DNA of 64,000 nt. Source: Timema cristinae (lineage: Eukaryota > Arthropoda > Insecta > Phasmatodea > Timematidae). Both the position numbers and the translations under genes were made by a program. How positions within the stretch are numbered: position 1 is the first letter of the stretch; each line of letters opens with the position of its first letter. Positions 51,701-60,702 of the stretch are shown in pieces. The notes under the pieces were generated by a model, which saw only the letters and a list, made by a program, of their open reading frames with translations, had not been told where the DNA came from and did not search any database. The stretch is from positions 50,620,587 through 50,684,586 of the forward strand of contig JBCFYV010000100.1 in assembly GCA_039000515.1 (NCBI GenBank), in the 5' to 3' direction.

Positions 51701-54700
51701 TACCTTGTTTAGCTATTATTTATTATTATTATTATTATTATTACCTCTTCAAACATTTAGGATAATCACTCTAACGGGATGAGGAAGGAAGCATTTTAGA
51801 GGTAATCTACCCATATTTGCGTGGAAGGAGAATGGGAAACCATTAAAGAAAACCCAGCCTCTGTAGACCCGTCATCAGCAAGCCATTCTAAAACGAGAGT
51901 GACGCCTTAGACCATTTGGCCACTTAAGCGGGTACCTGTTTAGTTGATTACATTATTGATTTCTCAAAAGAATAAAGGTAGATCGTTTATTTATTATCAT
52001 TTGGATTATTTAGTAAGTACACTGAGTTTATCATGAAAGGTAGAAAGCAGTCTTCCATATCTTATAAGCTGTGCAACAAAGTGTAACTCGTCAAGGTAGG
52101 CTAGATACTTTTCAGGGTATTTGGAGTGTACTTTAAAAACCCACAGATTATATCAACAAACAACTTACAAACTGACCCAACTTGTTAGGAGGTCTATATT
52201 TAATATTACACACCCAGCCCTAGTAGGCCTGGATATACAGGGTGTTCAGAAACTCCTAGCCCAAACTGCACATATAGCTTGTTTGAACTAAAAGCAATAC
52301 AAAATACCCATACACTTATATCTGAAAAACTAACGCTAATACCATTAAAATGTGTCCTGAAGTTTTGGCGTCCAGCGCCGAGAGAGCAAAGCTGTTCAAG
52401 CATGCGTGTACAGGTTGCATAGGAGTTAGGTGCACGTCACTTCACATTCCGACATATTGGAGCACGGCAGTAGAACATACCACAATTAATAATAAACAGC
52501 AATCAGACCATCTAGAAATGTGAATGCGTTCTGAGGGTTGTCATTAATGGTCCTACATCACAGATAGGTTTTGCCACTAGTACATGTGTAGTGCTGCCGC
52601 GCGCCTAACTCCTATGTTACTCATACACTCATGCTTGAACGGCTTTGATCTCCCGGCGCTCTGTGCTAAAATTTTGAACACAATTAAATGGTATTAGCAT
52701 GGTTTTCTGGATGTAATTGTATCAGGATTTTGTATTACTTTTGATTCAAACGAGATATATGTACAGTTTGGGCGTTGAGTTTCATGTTTAGAAATAGCAG
52801 ATACTAAATATCTTTGACCATAGGGCCTACTTACATTCTATACTGCAACCGACATTCACAAAACATCTGATTGACTTTTTTTTTTTTAATTATTAGCACT
52901 GCGTCTTACTACCCAGTCAGGTTACGCACTTACGCTAATGTGTAATGGTAGGGTGATTGTGAGTGAAATGAGGACCTACAGTTTAACGTGGAATCGAACC
53001 ACGGTGGAGACCTTGGCATTCCCCACATTCACAAGTTGTGATTAATACACGTCTTGTCAGAGGTGAAGGAAGAGTTTGGTAATCAGATAAATCTGTGCCG
53101 GGCCGAGGATTGAACCCGACCCCGAACACAGAAGTCTGACACCTTACCCCTAGACCACCAGGTCACCGATTGACTGTTTAATGGAAAGATGGAATACCTT
53201 TTATTAAATAATTTATTATTAACTGTCATATAAATATTTAACTCATTAATAATGTCTGAAAGGCCTAAGGTGTTGAATCCTGTTCAAGCATATTGAGGGT
53301 TGTTTTTTTCCTAAATGGTTTCCCACTCCATGCAAACGCGGGTAATTATCCCTAAAAAGCTACCTTCCTCATCCGTACCCCAACAGAGTTTCAATTATCA
53401 TCAGCCTGAAGAGATAGTAAGATGTGGTGCAGCGAAACATATATAAAATGAAAGACTCATAAACATAATCATAAGTGAAAATTATAACAAAAATATAATA
53501 ACAATAATTACTACTAATTTAGTAACATTAAGCTAAGCTAATTAACATACAGTTATAAATAATACTCGAACTATAAAAACTATTACACAACAGTATGTGG
53601 CCGAAAGCACTTGCAAGATGATACTTTCTTTCAAAGTAAGGGTAGCTTTGTGATGGTGATCAACAAGGCACAAAAAGGGCAATATTAGGGTGTGTTTTTT
53701 AAAATATCCTCTAACCATCACATAGATTTAGTCATTCCAGTGTACCTTTGAGAAATATGTTGTTTTGTTGAAATTGATATTGAGCGAAAGATTTTTTTTT
53801 TGTTTTTCTGGTAATTGCATCTTACTATCAGTTCAGGTATTCATGTGTACCGATTACACTAATATGTTAGAGAAAAGGAAGGTTTAATTTTGAATAAGTT
53901 TATCAGCAATTTTGTGGAGGGAGAGTGGAAAAAGGATTTGGAAAAACATAACAAAAAAAACCTCTCGGCACACCTGACCAGGATTCAAACCTCCATGTCC
54001 TCACCAATCTAGTCTACTGCGAGATTGATCCCTTAAAGGGTTTAGACCCGGTTCTTCAACCATTTATTAGGTCCAAGGGTCAAAGTTTCTGTCCCTTGAT
54101 GGCCCACGAACCGTAGTACTGTACTGACAATATTAGTAATGGAAACTTAATATAGTATATTTCTTTTGGCGTCTCAAACGTCTCAGCGTTGATGAACGGA
54201 CCCGAACACTCTCAACTATTTTCAAAATTAAATAATGTAAAATATTAATGTGTATTTGTCATATTATCTCTTTGAATAATTTTATATTTTCCTTGAGCCG
54301 GCAGGCCGCAAGTGGCATGCGGGCCATGGGTTGAAGATCCCTGGCTTAGACCATTTGACCGCAAAAGTGGATTTGAGAAGAAGTTTCAAAAATAACAGAA
54401 GTTGCATTTATTTGTCTTATTCCTTGAGTGCCATGAGCCACAAAATGTCTCATGATGAATCATTTCCTAACTATAGACATCGAGGAGCTGCAGGCAGAAA
54501 ACCACTTTAATGAGAATCTCGTCGTCGTTATCATATAAATAAATTATTGAAAATTTATATCAGGAAAATGTTCTACTTCAAAATTATGATGGATCTTGAC
54601 ATTTTGTGGCACTCCGGACTAAAAAAAAACTGGGGGGGAAGGTTTACATTACTATGCTTGCACCTGGGACTGTAATTAAAATGGTCCAAACTTAATAGAG

Positions 54701-55888
54701 GTCAAATTGTGATTTTTATTCGTACTCTAAAATTATGGGTAGTTTAGACCTAATAATGACTAAATAGTAAAAATTCAAAATTTTTCAAAACAAGTTTGTT
54801 TAAAATGGGTACTGTATCCGGATAGTGTTTTATGTGATAAATCAAGATTTATGTTTTTTTTTTTGAACATGTGAAATGCTTTTGACACCTTAAAACTATG
54901 TGGGCCAATGTAAGTAAAAAAAATGCTAATGACTTAGTTAAGTGTAACTCAAAGGAGTTGTTTCCACCAATATTTTCTGATCAATCGGCAGGATTGACTA
55001 GCAGGTACAGGGATCGAGGGACAAGCCCAGGTTTTTCCATAGCGGGCCTAATTTCGGTCAAATGGGTACTCTCCCATGAAAAATACTTATTTGATCCACA
55101 GTGAATTATTATTTTTAACACAATGAGCTACAGTTAGAATTACTAAATTTATTCCCCTTAACAAATTATTTTTTTAGCCCCAATCAACTCATAACAAAGC
55201 CCATATTTATGTAAAAATAGCTTTAAAAATATTTATGTGTTGTGGTTAAAAATTGACTGGACATTCTCATGCTGACCATAGCCCATTGTTACCCCAATAG
55301 GACACATCACTTTTTCAAATGTTGTAATTTATTATATTTCCAAATAACATCATTTTGTGTAGGCTAGTGTAGTGGTGATATTTTGACAAAATGTTTTATC
55401 AATTTATTGAGAGATGTTCAAAATGAAGAAAATCCTCAAACATGCTTTATTTGTGTTTGAACTGATTTAAAAAAAAAGTTTGGATCGGATAGCTATCCTA
55501 AAGACCGATACCATTATGCAGACCATTGGTTTGAAAATACAGAAAGTACCTGAAACCTAACCACTAAGGTATATATGTATACTTACTGAAATCTAAGACG
55601 GAATTGCGGGAACACACTATGTCGATATTGTCCTTCCAAAATGTCCGAGTCAAAGCGTGGGTCCCACCAGGATCGTGGAGCTGCCCGTTCAAACGGGATA
55701 GGTAGGAACGTCCCGCAGCAGCCGGCAAGTCGACTGTTGTGGGCCAAGTATGTCTGGATGTAAGGGGCGGCGGAGAACTGGATATCCTCTTCATCGTCTA
55801 GCTGCTGGCTCGGACCGCGAGAGCGGGAGAAACTTACAGACGAACCTAGACGTTGCTCGTATCGACCAGACGAAGTACCGATTGTCAT
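33604..55888 (-). CDS. Ac13E: Adenylate cyclase, ADCY9/Ac13E type (eight coding exons)
   Basis: Membrane adenylyl cyclase converting ATP to cAMP. Minus-strand exons are 55587-55888, 50517-51564, 43451-43660, 41728-42138, 40099-40196, 37551-37715, 36455-36551 and 33604-35381. All splice phases agree. With one missing base in exon 2 the total is 4110 nt, 1369 aa, against 1353 in human ADCY9. The order is: an N-terminal ADCY9 motif ([14 protein letters not shown]), a first membrane cluster, C1a ([16 protein letters not shown]; metal-binding Asp near 367 and 411), a long low-complexity C1b linker (about 520-777), a second membrane cluster (about 873-1111) with N-glycosylation sequons, and C2 (FASIVNF near 1177, [15 protein letters not shown] near 1300). 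The GD in YDIWGD matches ADCY9, where most other cyclases have GN. ADCY9 enzymes are known to respond poorly to forskolin. DERA is nested antisense in intron 2. Confidence 0.95.
35805..35965 (+). mobile_element. SINE family B, 5'-truncated
   Basis: Starts at GGGGAATGCCAGGCCTCCAC and ends GTAGTAAGACGCGATGATAA plus (TAA)n. It lies in the last cyclase intron. Confidence 0.85.
36060..36240. repeat. Dispersed repeat shared with 38890-39030
   Basis: AGAAGAACACAGTTCACACT and TGGACAAAGAGGTAATGGCT match AGAAGAACACAGTTGAAACT and TTGGACAAAGAGGTAATGGT at 38940-39000. No frame is conserved between the copies, so it is not taken as coding. Last cyclase intron. Confidence 0.6.
36455..36551 (-). CDS. Ac13E: Adenylate cyclase exon 7 (C1b linker)
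   Basis: From AATTATTTCAG-like acceptor (TTATTTCAG|CTT) to TCAG|GTAATT. It enters in phase 0 and leaves in phase 1, encoding [20 protein letters not shown] and [12 protein letters not shown]. The phase-1 exit fits exon 8, which begins with two bases completing an Asp codon. Confidence 0.8.
36725..36762. repeat. (GT)n followed by a G tract
   Basis: About ten GT units run directly into eighteen G. Pure tract in the cyclase intron between exons 6 and 7. Confidence 0.9.
37551..37715 (-). CDS. Ac13E: Adenylate cyclase exon 6 (C1b linker)
   Basis: A 165-nt exon, exactly 55 codons, phase 0 at both ends, from ACTCTTAG|GTT to CAGCAG|GTAACG. It encodes [20 protein letters not shown] and [12 protein letters not shown]. 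The RRSS motif looks like a basic-directed kinase site (inference). Its GC content is clearly above the flanking intron. Confidence 0.8.
37900..38132 (+). mobile_element. SINE family A
   Basis: TAGCATGGTCTAAGGCGTCA, GGGGTTTGATTCCAGTCGGA, TGGTTTTCCACTCTTCTTCC, tail AACAGATATTAAGACGTGGT. Between cyclase exons 5 and 6. Confidence 0.83.
38440..38635 (+). mobile_element. LINE 3' end fragment (family 2)
   Basis: Contains AACAGAAAGTGTGCAAGTAA and GAGGAGAAGAATGGAAGTGA, then a CTCACAGGCTGTATGTAAAT end and ATGATTATGGTGAT. A degraded copy next to MITE copy 2. Confidence 0.6.
38669..38881. mobile_element. Palindromic MITE, copy 2 (TA target)
   Basis: Same family as 12343-12629, with one clean right end. 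It starts CAGTAGCCCCATGGCTTC after TA (38667-38668) and ends GGGGCTACTG before TA. The internal palindrome TCAACATTTAGGTACATACC continues into its reverse complement. It lies in cyclase intron 5 (between exons 5 and 6). Weaker relatives of its inner part are seen near 48910-49000 and 59310-59420. Confidence 0.88.
39345..39562 (-). mobile_element. SINE family A
   Basis: GTCTTACTACCCAATTTGGG tail, GCATGGAGAGGAAAACCATT body, AATTTAAACTCCAATCTCCC eroded B box. Intron between cyclase exons 5 and 6. Confidence 0.8.
40099..40196 (-). CDS. Ac13E: Adenylate cyclase exon 5 (C1b linker)
   Basis: A 98-nt exon recognised by its splice sites (CTTACTTTCAG|AG and CAACAG|GTAAAA) and by phase: 2 nt complete the Glu codon begun in exon 4 and the exit is phase 0. 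It encodes 32 full codons of acidic, Ser-rich linker ([20 protein letters not shown]). No similarity helps beyond the fit, so it rests on frame and splice logic. Confidence 0.75.
40424..40830. mobile_element. Small inverted-terminal-repeat element (CAGTGCCGGATTA ends)
   Basis: The left end CAGTGCCGGATTAGC and the right end (reverse complement) CAGTGCCGGATTATC form a clear 13-bp inverted repeat. The flanks ATGACTTG and ATAGCTTT resemble each other only loosely. GGCCC-rich inner borders resemble short hAT MITEs. No reading frame. It lies in the cyclase intron between exons 4 and 5. Confidence 0.7.
40860..41032 (-). mobile_element. SINE family B, 5'-truncated
   Basis: (TTA)n, then GCACCGCGTCTTACTACCCG and GAACCACGGTGGAGGCCTGG, reverse strand. 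It directly follows the small element at 40424-40830. Confidence 0.88.
41728..42138 (-). CDS. Ac13E: Adenylate cyclase exon 4 (C1b linker)
   Basis: From TTTGGTAG|GA to CCAG|GTTAGA. It opens with [20 protein letters not shown] (human GLKTYLISGQ), then becomes low-complexity: [34 protein letters not shown] and [14 protein letters not shown]. This is the disordered C1b region, with many possible Ser/Thr phosphorylation sites. An equally long plus-strand open frame over the same bases is a shadow. Confidence 0.85.
42360..42610. repeat. Dispersed repeat, copy 2
   Basis: Shares TTCTTAAGGATATTTTGAGA, CATTTTCAATTTTCCAAGTG and ACTGAATGGATTATAA with 3035-3275. It is bounded on the right by a full-length SINE A. 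Confidence 0.6.
42628..42882 (+). mobile_element. SINE family A, full length
   Basis: CCCGCCTCGGTGGCGTAGTT, AACGAGGTTCGAATCTCGTT, then tail AACGGGTAGTAAGACGCGGC and (ATT)n. A clean reference copy of the family, between cyclase exons 3 and 4. Confidence 0.93.
42935..43050 (+). mobile_element. 3' fragment of the SINE seen at 16805-17100
   Basis: GTGCTGACCACATGACACCC and AAGTTGGCACTATTTTCGCC, TGGCGGCCGCTCG. It sits about 50 bp left of the exon 3 tandem array. Confidence 0.6.
43101..43525 (-). repeat. Five-copy tandem duplication of an exon 3' end with its 5' splice site
   Basis: Five units of about 83-86 bp. Read on the minus strand, each runs from GGTCCATATCTCTCAGGCC through the codons for [11 protein letters not shown] to CACGGTGAGTAGGGG. 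The rightmost unit is the true end of cyclase exon 3. The other four lie in the following intron. Four of the five, including the real one, keep CACGGTGAGT; the outermost (about 43101-43182) has lost a base there. Small indels distinguish the copies. Each also holds a CTCTCAG|GCC acceptor-like string, so a unit could in principle be read as a roughly 57-nt mini-exon. Confidence 0.95.
43451..43660 (-). CDS. Ac13E: Adenylate cyclase exon 3 (end of C1a)
   Basis: The acceptor is TTCCAG|GG and the donor CACG|GTGAGT. It reads [38 protein letters not shown] and then [20 protein letters not shown], as in ADCY9. Its last roughly 75 nt plus the donor are the first unit of a five-copy tandem array that continues into the intron. 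It joins in phase to exon 4, giving [14 protein letters not shown]. Human ADCY9 has about a dozen more residues here, so either the linker is shorter or a microexon of 3n length has been missed. Confidence 0.93.
43835..44055 (-). mobile_element. SINE family A
   Basis: CACCATGTCTTACTACCCGT, GACCGGGATCGAACACCGAT, CACACGGCCACCGAAGCGGG. A plus-strand copy starts 30 bp on, so the two face head to head. Confidence 0.85.
44083..44248 (+). mobile_element. SINE family A, 3'-truncated
   Basis: CTGCTTCAGTGGTTTAATGG, ATTGCAGTTCTAATCCCGAG (weak B box), CTCACTTCCTTTCTATACAA. Head-to-head partner of 43835-44055. Confidence 0.78.
44460..44725 (+). mobile_element. SINE family B, near full length
   Basis: Head ACCTGGCAATCTAGGGGTAA and GGGGTTCAATCCTCGGTCCA, then the family B body to CGAACGGGTAGTA. 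Between cyclase exons 2 and 3. Confidence 0.9.
45624..46584 (+). CDS. DERA: Deoxyribose-phosphate aldolase, intronless, one frameshift
   Basis: Class I aldolase that cleaves 2-deoxyribose 5-phosphate to acetaldehyde and glyceraldehyde 3-phosphate in deoxynucleoside breakdown; cytosolic. The N-terminus [15 protein letters not shown] matches human DERA (MSAHNRGTELDLSWI). Near 45708-45713 the conserved reading moves one frame, continuing as [18 protein letters not shown] and [14 protein letters not shown], then [10 protein letters not shown] to the stop at 46582-46584. One extra base explains it. Corrected length is 319 aa (human 318). The Schiff-base Lys is in [12 protein letters not shown] (about residue 219) and the second active-site Lys is in GLKPAGGIR (about 255). 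The C-terminal HYVTGRYAA is kept. There are no introns, GC is much higher than in the surroundings, and the gene sits antisense in cyclase intron 2. Possible retrogene; no poly(A) tract or target duplication was found. Confidence 0.92.
47100..47305 (+). mobile_element. SINE family A, 5'-truncated
   Basis: GGGATTCAAATACCTGTAGG, TTACACTCTCCCTCCAGGCA and a tail near CATAACCTGAAAGGATAGG. About 0.5 kb after the DERA stop. Confidence 0.72.
47520..47752 (+). pseudogene. LINE reverse transcriptase, C-terminal remnant
   Basis: From 47555 to a TAA at 47750-47752 the frame reads [20 protein letters not shown], then [20 protein letters not shown] and [20 protein letters not shown]. This is the familiar C-terminal end of non-LTR retrotransposon polymerases (AGHxxRM, GKRPLGRPRxRW, DWxxLAQDR). 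The start is truncated. It lies just downstream of DERA, inside the same cyclase intron. Confidence 0.88.
47699..47932 (+). repeat. Tandem repeat grown from a LINE C-terminal codon block
   Basis: About five units of 43-50 bp, each like TGTAATGAGGTGGACTGGAT plus AGAACTANCTCAAGATAGGG. The first unit is the last 16 codons of the LINE remnant ([14 protein letters not shown]). The later ones decay progressively (ATGTAATGAGATGGACTCTA in the last). Confidence 0.85.
48738..48892 (+). mobile_element. SINE family A, truncated
   Basis: GATTGGGGTTTGAATATTGG, TGGTTTTCCACTTTTCCTCC, ACACATTAGTGTAATTAGTA. Both ends lost. A MITE-like fragment follows from about 48895. Confidence 0.75.
49895..50092 (+). mobile_element. 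SINE family B, 5'-truncated
   Basis: From CACAACTTGTGAATGTGAGG to AATGGGTAGTAAGACGCTGT and (AAT)n with about ten units. In the intron between cyclase exons 2 and 3. Confidence 0.88.
50517..51564 (-). CDS. Ac13E: Adenylate cyclase exon 2 (first membrane cluster and C1a start), frameshifted
   Basis: The acceptor is TGTTGCAG|G and the donor GAAG|GTGAGT. It encodes six hydrophobic helices (from [20 protein letters not shown]), then the ADCY9 signature [46 protein letters not shown] and most of C1a to GMIDAIKQF. The frame changes at a C6-G4 run (50840-50849). Upstream it reads KSKRARPRG and downstream [12 protein letters not shown]. One extra base in the run restores the frame and the phase of the next splice. 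Confidence 0.93.
51770..51938 (-). mobile_element. SINE family A, degraded
   Basis: TTGCGTGGAAGGAGAATGGG body, CGAGAGTGACGCCTTAGACC and TTTGGCCACTTAAGCGGG head; the B box is deleted. Next to cyclase exon 2 in its upstream intron. Confidence 0.75.
52235..52800. repeat. Large imperfect palindrome (fold-back element)
   Basis: Left arm about 52240-52430 and right arm about 52590-52790 are imperfect reverse complements: CATAGGAGTTAGG pairs with CCTAACTCCTATG, TTCAAGCATG with CATGCTTGAA, and GCCCAAACTG with CAGTTTGGGC. The left border ACAGGGTGTTCAGAAAC is a motif often met at insect transposon ends. No reading frame. In the first cyclase intron. Confidence 0.8.
52890..53168 (-). mobile_element. 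SINE family B, near full length
   Basis: Reverse orientation: the tail TTAGCACTGCGTCTTACTAC comes first, and the head ends with ACCACCAGGTCACC. In the first cyclase intron, next to the palindrome at 52235-52800. Confidence 0.9.
53255..53435 (+). mobile_element. SINE family A, degraded
   Basis: GGCCTAAGGTGTTGAATCCT (an internal deletion joins A and B regions), TGGTTTCCCACTCCATGCAA, tail AGATAGTAAGATGTGGTGC. Confidence 0.68.
53812..54055 (-). mobile_element. SINE family A
   Basis: GCATCTTACTATCAGTTCAG tail, GGAGGGAGAGTGGAAAAAGG body, GACCAGGATTCAAACCTCCA B box; head incomplete. Confidence 0.78.
54100..55560. other. First cyclase intron, part without features
   Basis: Nothing recognised beyond a hAT-like word pair: GGTTCTTCAACCATTTATTA (54050) and CATGGGTTGAAGATCCCTGG (54325) are inverted and may be ends of a short MITE of about 300 bp. 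Confidence 0.4.
55587..55888 (-). CDS. Ac13E: Adenylate cyclase exon 1 (N-terminus)
   Basis: Starts at the ATG 55886-55888 ([13 protein letters not shown]). It is polar, with Ser/Arg and acidic patches, and then shows the ADCY9-specific block [17 protein letters not shown] near residues 73-88 (human FERASSRWWDPKFDS). The donor is TTTCA|GTAAGT in phase 2. Whether a 5' UTR exon precedes it cannot be told; no clear acceptor is seen just upstream. Confidence 0.9.
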
Positions 55889-56864
55889 TTTGCAGTCATC
55901 ACACTACTTTTGTTTTGAAATATTTGTCATTGTTAAAAAATATACCTAGTGCTTCAGCGTTTTTAAGAATTTCATATTTTAAGTTGTTGTTTTTTTGTTT
56001 CCACAGTCTCTTTTTGGCTCATACATATACATAATATTTAATAATCTCTTTCATAGCATGTATACATAATCTCAGTGTATCCAATATCAGAGTGGTTTGA
56101 AATTTATCTGGAATATCATGTTCATAATTTCAAAATTTCAAAGTGTTAGGCCTATTGTACAAATATGAACATTATAGAATCATCTTGAAAATCATATAAA
56201 AAAACATTTGTTTTGAATAACTCATATTGTGAATTCTTCTAGAAACCAACAATTTTGACTTCATTTCTAATATCTTGTACAGCCATAAAACGTTGACTTG
56301 GTTGTAAGCAAATGATACCTTCCAAATGTTTAGAGTTAAAAATTGTCATGTTTTTAAGAATTTACAAATAGAGGATTTTGCCATGCTCCTATTTCTTCTT
56401 AATTTCAATAGAACCTGTGAGGAAAATAATATTATAATTAAAATGTAACTTGAAATTACAAAAATAAAAAATACTAAACTTGAAACAATTTAGATAAGCC
56501 TAATTTAATTTTATTATGTTTTATCTTCTAAGCTCATTTATTTTTTATAGCAAGCCCATTTTTGAACACCAACATTGATTGAAAGTCACTCAAATTTGGT
56601 ATTCTAGAAATATGTTTTATGTTATTTGATGTATTAATAATAAAGTGTATCTAAAAAGTTATCAAACGCTTCCAATAATACTTCCTTACGGATTACTGTT
56701 TTTACATTTATCTTACCCATTAATTAAGCGGGCTAAGACCATAAAGACAATTGTATTTTTTATTCACCATTATAATAACAATATCAGTTTGCGGTTTTCA
56801 AATAACGGGCTTCCTATGAAAGCCAAGCTCTAGGTAGGTGGACTACTCTTTCATTTATGTGAAT

Positions 56865-57180
56865 GTGATAAATGAAGATGGCCAGCTTGATTTACTTGAC
56901 ATCCATCATCGTTTCCAGTCTGTGGTCCGGGCCAGTTTTTTATTCAAGCCATAGATTTTCCACCACCGGCTTGGCTAGGCCTGTCATTGCTTCATACACC
57001 TTATAATATCTAACTTAAGCCTAGAATGAGCACAACATCCAGTCCTCGCACATTAATTCATCACTGGAAAGGTTAAACATATTTCACCAATGATAAATTT
57101 TTCAGCCATGTTGGGAATCAAACCCGAGACCCTTATCTCAGTAGGCAGACACGTCATCGATTGAACTGAGATGTTAAACA
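56865..57180 (-). mobile_element. SINE family C, near full length
   Basis: Minus-strand copy of the element at 30700-30985. The head is near 57110-57175 (GGGTTTGATTCCCAACATGG as B box), and the body GACAGGCCTAGCCAAGCCGG and tail CCACAGACTGGAAACGATGA run toward lower coordinates. Inside the gap between the cyclase and the channel. Confidence 0.8.
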
Positions 57181-57199
57181 GTTGAGTAGTAAAAGTGAC

Positions 57200-59500
57200 C
57201 AGAAACGTTCTTGACCCAATTTGACAATCTTGTGTGCCCAAACTAAATGTAGCTTCTAGGCTGAGTTAACAGGAAGTAGTTGAGAAGAATTTGGGGAAAT
57301 TAATTTACTAGCATTTACTTGGGCAAATAATAATCTTATAATGGTGAAAATATATGTAGAACTATGGTAATTAATTGTTAAGCCCCATCGGTATATTTAG
57401 TTTATTGTATATATTATCGAAATTTTAAAGTGATGATTTTTTTTGGATTAAATGTATTCTTAATTTTAACTTTGGCATGCCAGAGCCAATATTCTTGATA
57501 GGAAATTTTTTTAAAGTTAATTTTTTCAGTTTGGTAATTCTATGAACATTTTTAAATATAAGTTTTGTGAATGCTAAATTGTATGGTTTGTTCACAATTT
57601 TCTTTTTTACAAACTTTATCTAAAAATTTAATAAATGTACATTTAATGAATATATGAGTGGGAAAATATTTTATTTTAATTTATTTTCAGGTTAAACCCA
57701 AAGTTTTAATCAGGTTTAATAATTCAAATTAGGTTATTATTTAAAAAAAATGTAATAGGCATTAGGTAATAGATTTATTTTATTCGTCTATGCTCTACTA
57801 ATTAATTCACTCATTCTGCATAGATAACAGTAAAAATGATGTTTCCTACAGACCTTAACGACAGTAAACATTGTGATGTAACTGAATTGAATGACTTTTC
57901 AAAATGAACAAAAGTTTGTTTCAATGCCAAGTGAAACAATGAATGCCTTTTTTTTACGTTATTTATTTTTAAATCCAACTGACAGATGAGCATTAGCCAA
58001 TGGTCAACAAAGGGGTGTGGCGGGGAAAAGTGGTTTGAGAATCTTGGCCAATGATTGACTGTAATAATTATTGGTGGCGGATAATAAGGTATTTAAGATA
58101 GTCTATCAAACAATCGAGTTATATAAAAAGATAACGTGTTAACTTTACAAAAAATACGTCACAAATACTAACCTAATGAAGTAGATATCCAATCATATCT
58201 CCACGGGTATGACAAAACACTGTGTTAGAAACACCGACCACAAACATTAGGGCAAAAAGCCAACACAGCGCTTAACGAATGTCCGACACATTGTCATTTA
58301 TGGAACTCTGTATACTACACATAAAGTTAGGGATCAATCTATCACAGTATTCGAAAAAACATTCCATGACTTTCACATTCACTATATTCTCTTATTATAA
58401 ACTTTAAAGGTGAAAAAAACCTCAAGTAAATACGATTATATTATCCCAGTACTTTCGTGTGAAAAGAACTAATTAATTGTTACCAACAACAGAAAAAAAT
58501 ACATACCCGCTTGATTTGAAATGTATTCCGATACGAACTTTTATATAAAAAACTTAAAATAAAAAAATGTTTTTAGAAAAAAGAGTAAGAGCCCTTAATT
58601 TAAACTTAACGCCGTTCTATTGTTTACTCGGAATCAAGCAACATTGATAACGAGCAATGAAAAGAGGGTAAGACAATGTTTTAAGACAAACGTAATTACA
58701 CTAAATACGTCGATATATTTTTACAAAATATAAAAATTAGTTTTTACGTCCCACCACGGTGACTTCTCTTATGAAAAAAAAAACTTTAAACAAATTGAAG
58801 AATAATGGGAAATCATCCTAAAACAACAATTATTAATGACTCAACAATAGTTTACTACTCATTCTATTATTTACTACTTTGTTGTGTTAAAACTCGATAC
58901 GTTTGTTACATAAAATGACGATAGAGTACTTGTAGAAAATAGCAGTCGTACCAACAAGATTGGATGTGTTTTGTTTTGAAGTGCCCGGGTTCATTTCTTT
59001 ACCGCGTGCACTCTTGATTTTACACGCTGTAGTGTCCCATAAATAAATCGAACCAAATTAATTATGGTCACTTTCTTCAAAAACTATATCCCTCATCTTG
59101 CTTACGAAGTAGGAATAGGGATATCTTTATTTCCAAGTTGAATAAAAGCCATAAAAATATACAAACCTGAAATTAACATACACTCCATGTTCTTTAGGGA
59201 GAACTTACACGAACGTCCGTGAGAATTAAAAAAAAATATCCGAGAATTTTAGAAAATGAACATTATATTATCTTGAGAAAGATAGCTAATTCAACTGTAT
59301 AGTCAACTTGTCATAGGAGTGTAGTTAATGACAGCAAAGCTACCAGATCAACTTATCCATACGCCAAGCCGTATGATCTGTAAGACCATAATGTTGATTT
59401 GCTGTAACTTTTGAAAGGCAAATCTTTCACAACAAACAATTTGTTTTTAACAGAGTTTTTCTTTTAACAGTTTTTTTTTTTACATCCGATCTGTCAGTTA
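57200..59500. other. Intergenic stretch upstream of the cyclase
   Basis: AT-rich with no exon recognised. The cyclase promoter probably lies in or right of 55.9-59 kb, but no convincing core element can be picked out. Confidence 0.5.
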
Positions 59501-59514
59501 CCATCAACCACTCC

Positions 59515-59662
59515 TATGGCGAGTGAATGGACTCTAGATGAGCGGTTTCGGTGTTCGAATCCCAGTCGGGTGTACTGAGAGTACTTCCCCCCCTCTTTTA
59601 ATTGTTTTCTAGTCTCCTTCTTCGAAAATGTAGGTGCACTTCCTCAAAACATGTCAAGTCTT
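59515..59662 (+). mobile_element. SINE family A fragment
   Basis: GGTGTTCGAATCCCAGTCGG, then a C run and TTTTCTAGTCTCCTTCTTCG. The tail is lost. Confidence 0.7.
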
Positions 59663-59879
59663 ATGATATGCATGTCACTTTTTATAGTTATTATCAGGTC
59701 TCTCTGAAAAATGATCAATGTCGACTGCAAAAAATATGTATATTCAAAAAGGCCCTTCCCATAAAAAAAAAAGAACTGCATCAAAATTACGGCTCGTTTA
59801 TTTCTGAAGCATGCATTCTTTCATTTTTCTAAAAGGTCTATATTTTATTAGAACGGAGGATTTCACACTTCAATATAAA

Positions 59880-60133
59880 GTTTCCCGCTTCGGTGGTCGC
59901 ATGATCTAAGACGTTACTCTCGAAGTAGACTAGATCGCCCATGACGGGGATATCGGGGTTCGATCCCAGCCGGGTGTGTTGAGGGTTTTTTTCTTTCTAA
60001 ATTTGTTTTCCACTCTCCCCCATGCAGATGCGGGTACACTTCTTTTGAATTAAACCTTTTTAATCCCTAACATATTAGTGTAATTAGTACATGTGCGTAT
60101 AGCCTGAACAGGTAGTAAGACGCGGTGCTAAGA
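59880..60133 (+). mobile_element. SINE family A, full length (Leu/Ser-like head)
   Basis: CGCTTCGGTGGTCGCATGAT and ATCGGGGTTCGATCCCAGCC with a long variable-arm-like insert between the boxes; tail AACAGGTAGTAAGACGCGGT. About 160 bp upstream a truncated relative (59520-59660) lies in the same direction. Confidence 0.9.
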
Positions 60134-60702
60134 ATAAAGTTGGTTGAAGGAAGGCAGAGGTAGAAATATATCATATTGATAAAAAAAATATATTATATTT
60201 ACCTTAAAACACAAAGGTTGGATGGATGTTATTTAACCTAAAGTTTATTGTATATTGCATGGGTATTATCATTTATTTAACAACTATTATAATTTTAATA
60301 CAGAGCTTATAATATTTTTCAAAATATTCTACGTTCACAAGATTGTCATTTTACTTTAAATACTTTTGGTCCAAATTTCTCAATTCAAGTTATTTTTGAA
60401 ATCCAACGTGAATATTTGTTTTTAAATAATTTAAATTAAATAATCTGTTATGTCACAACATATATTGTTTCCTTTGCAAACTGTTCACATCACACTAGAG
60501 AAATACATTAATTTATTTTGTGAAACCAAATTAAAATCTGTGTGTGATAAGTTGTATAAAATTATATTATAATTTACTTAAAAAATGTTAACTAGCTGTT
60601 TGTTTAAGGCGGCTGCCTCGGTCGGCGAGAAAGTATCAGACAATGGTCTGTGTCGTTTTATGGAACTACTTCTCTATTCTGTCTAAACTATACTCCCTTT
60701 CA

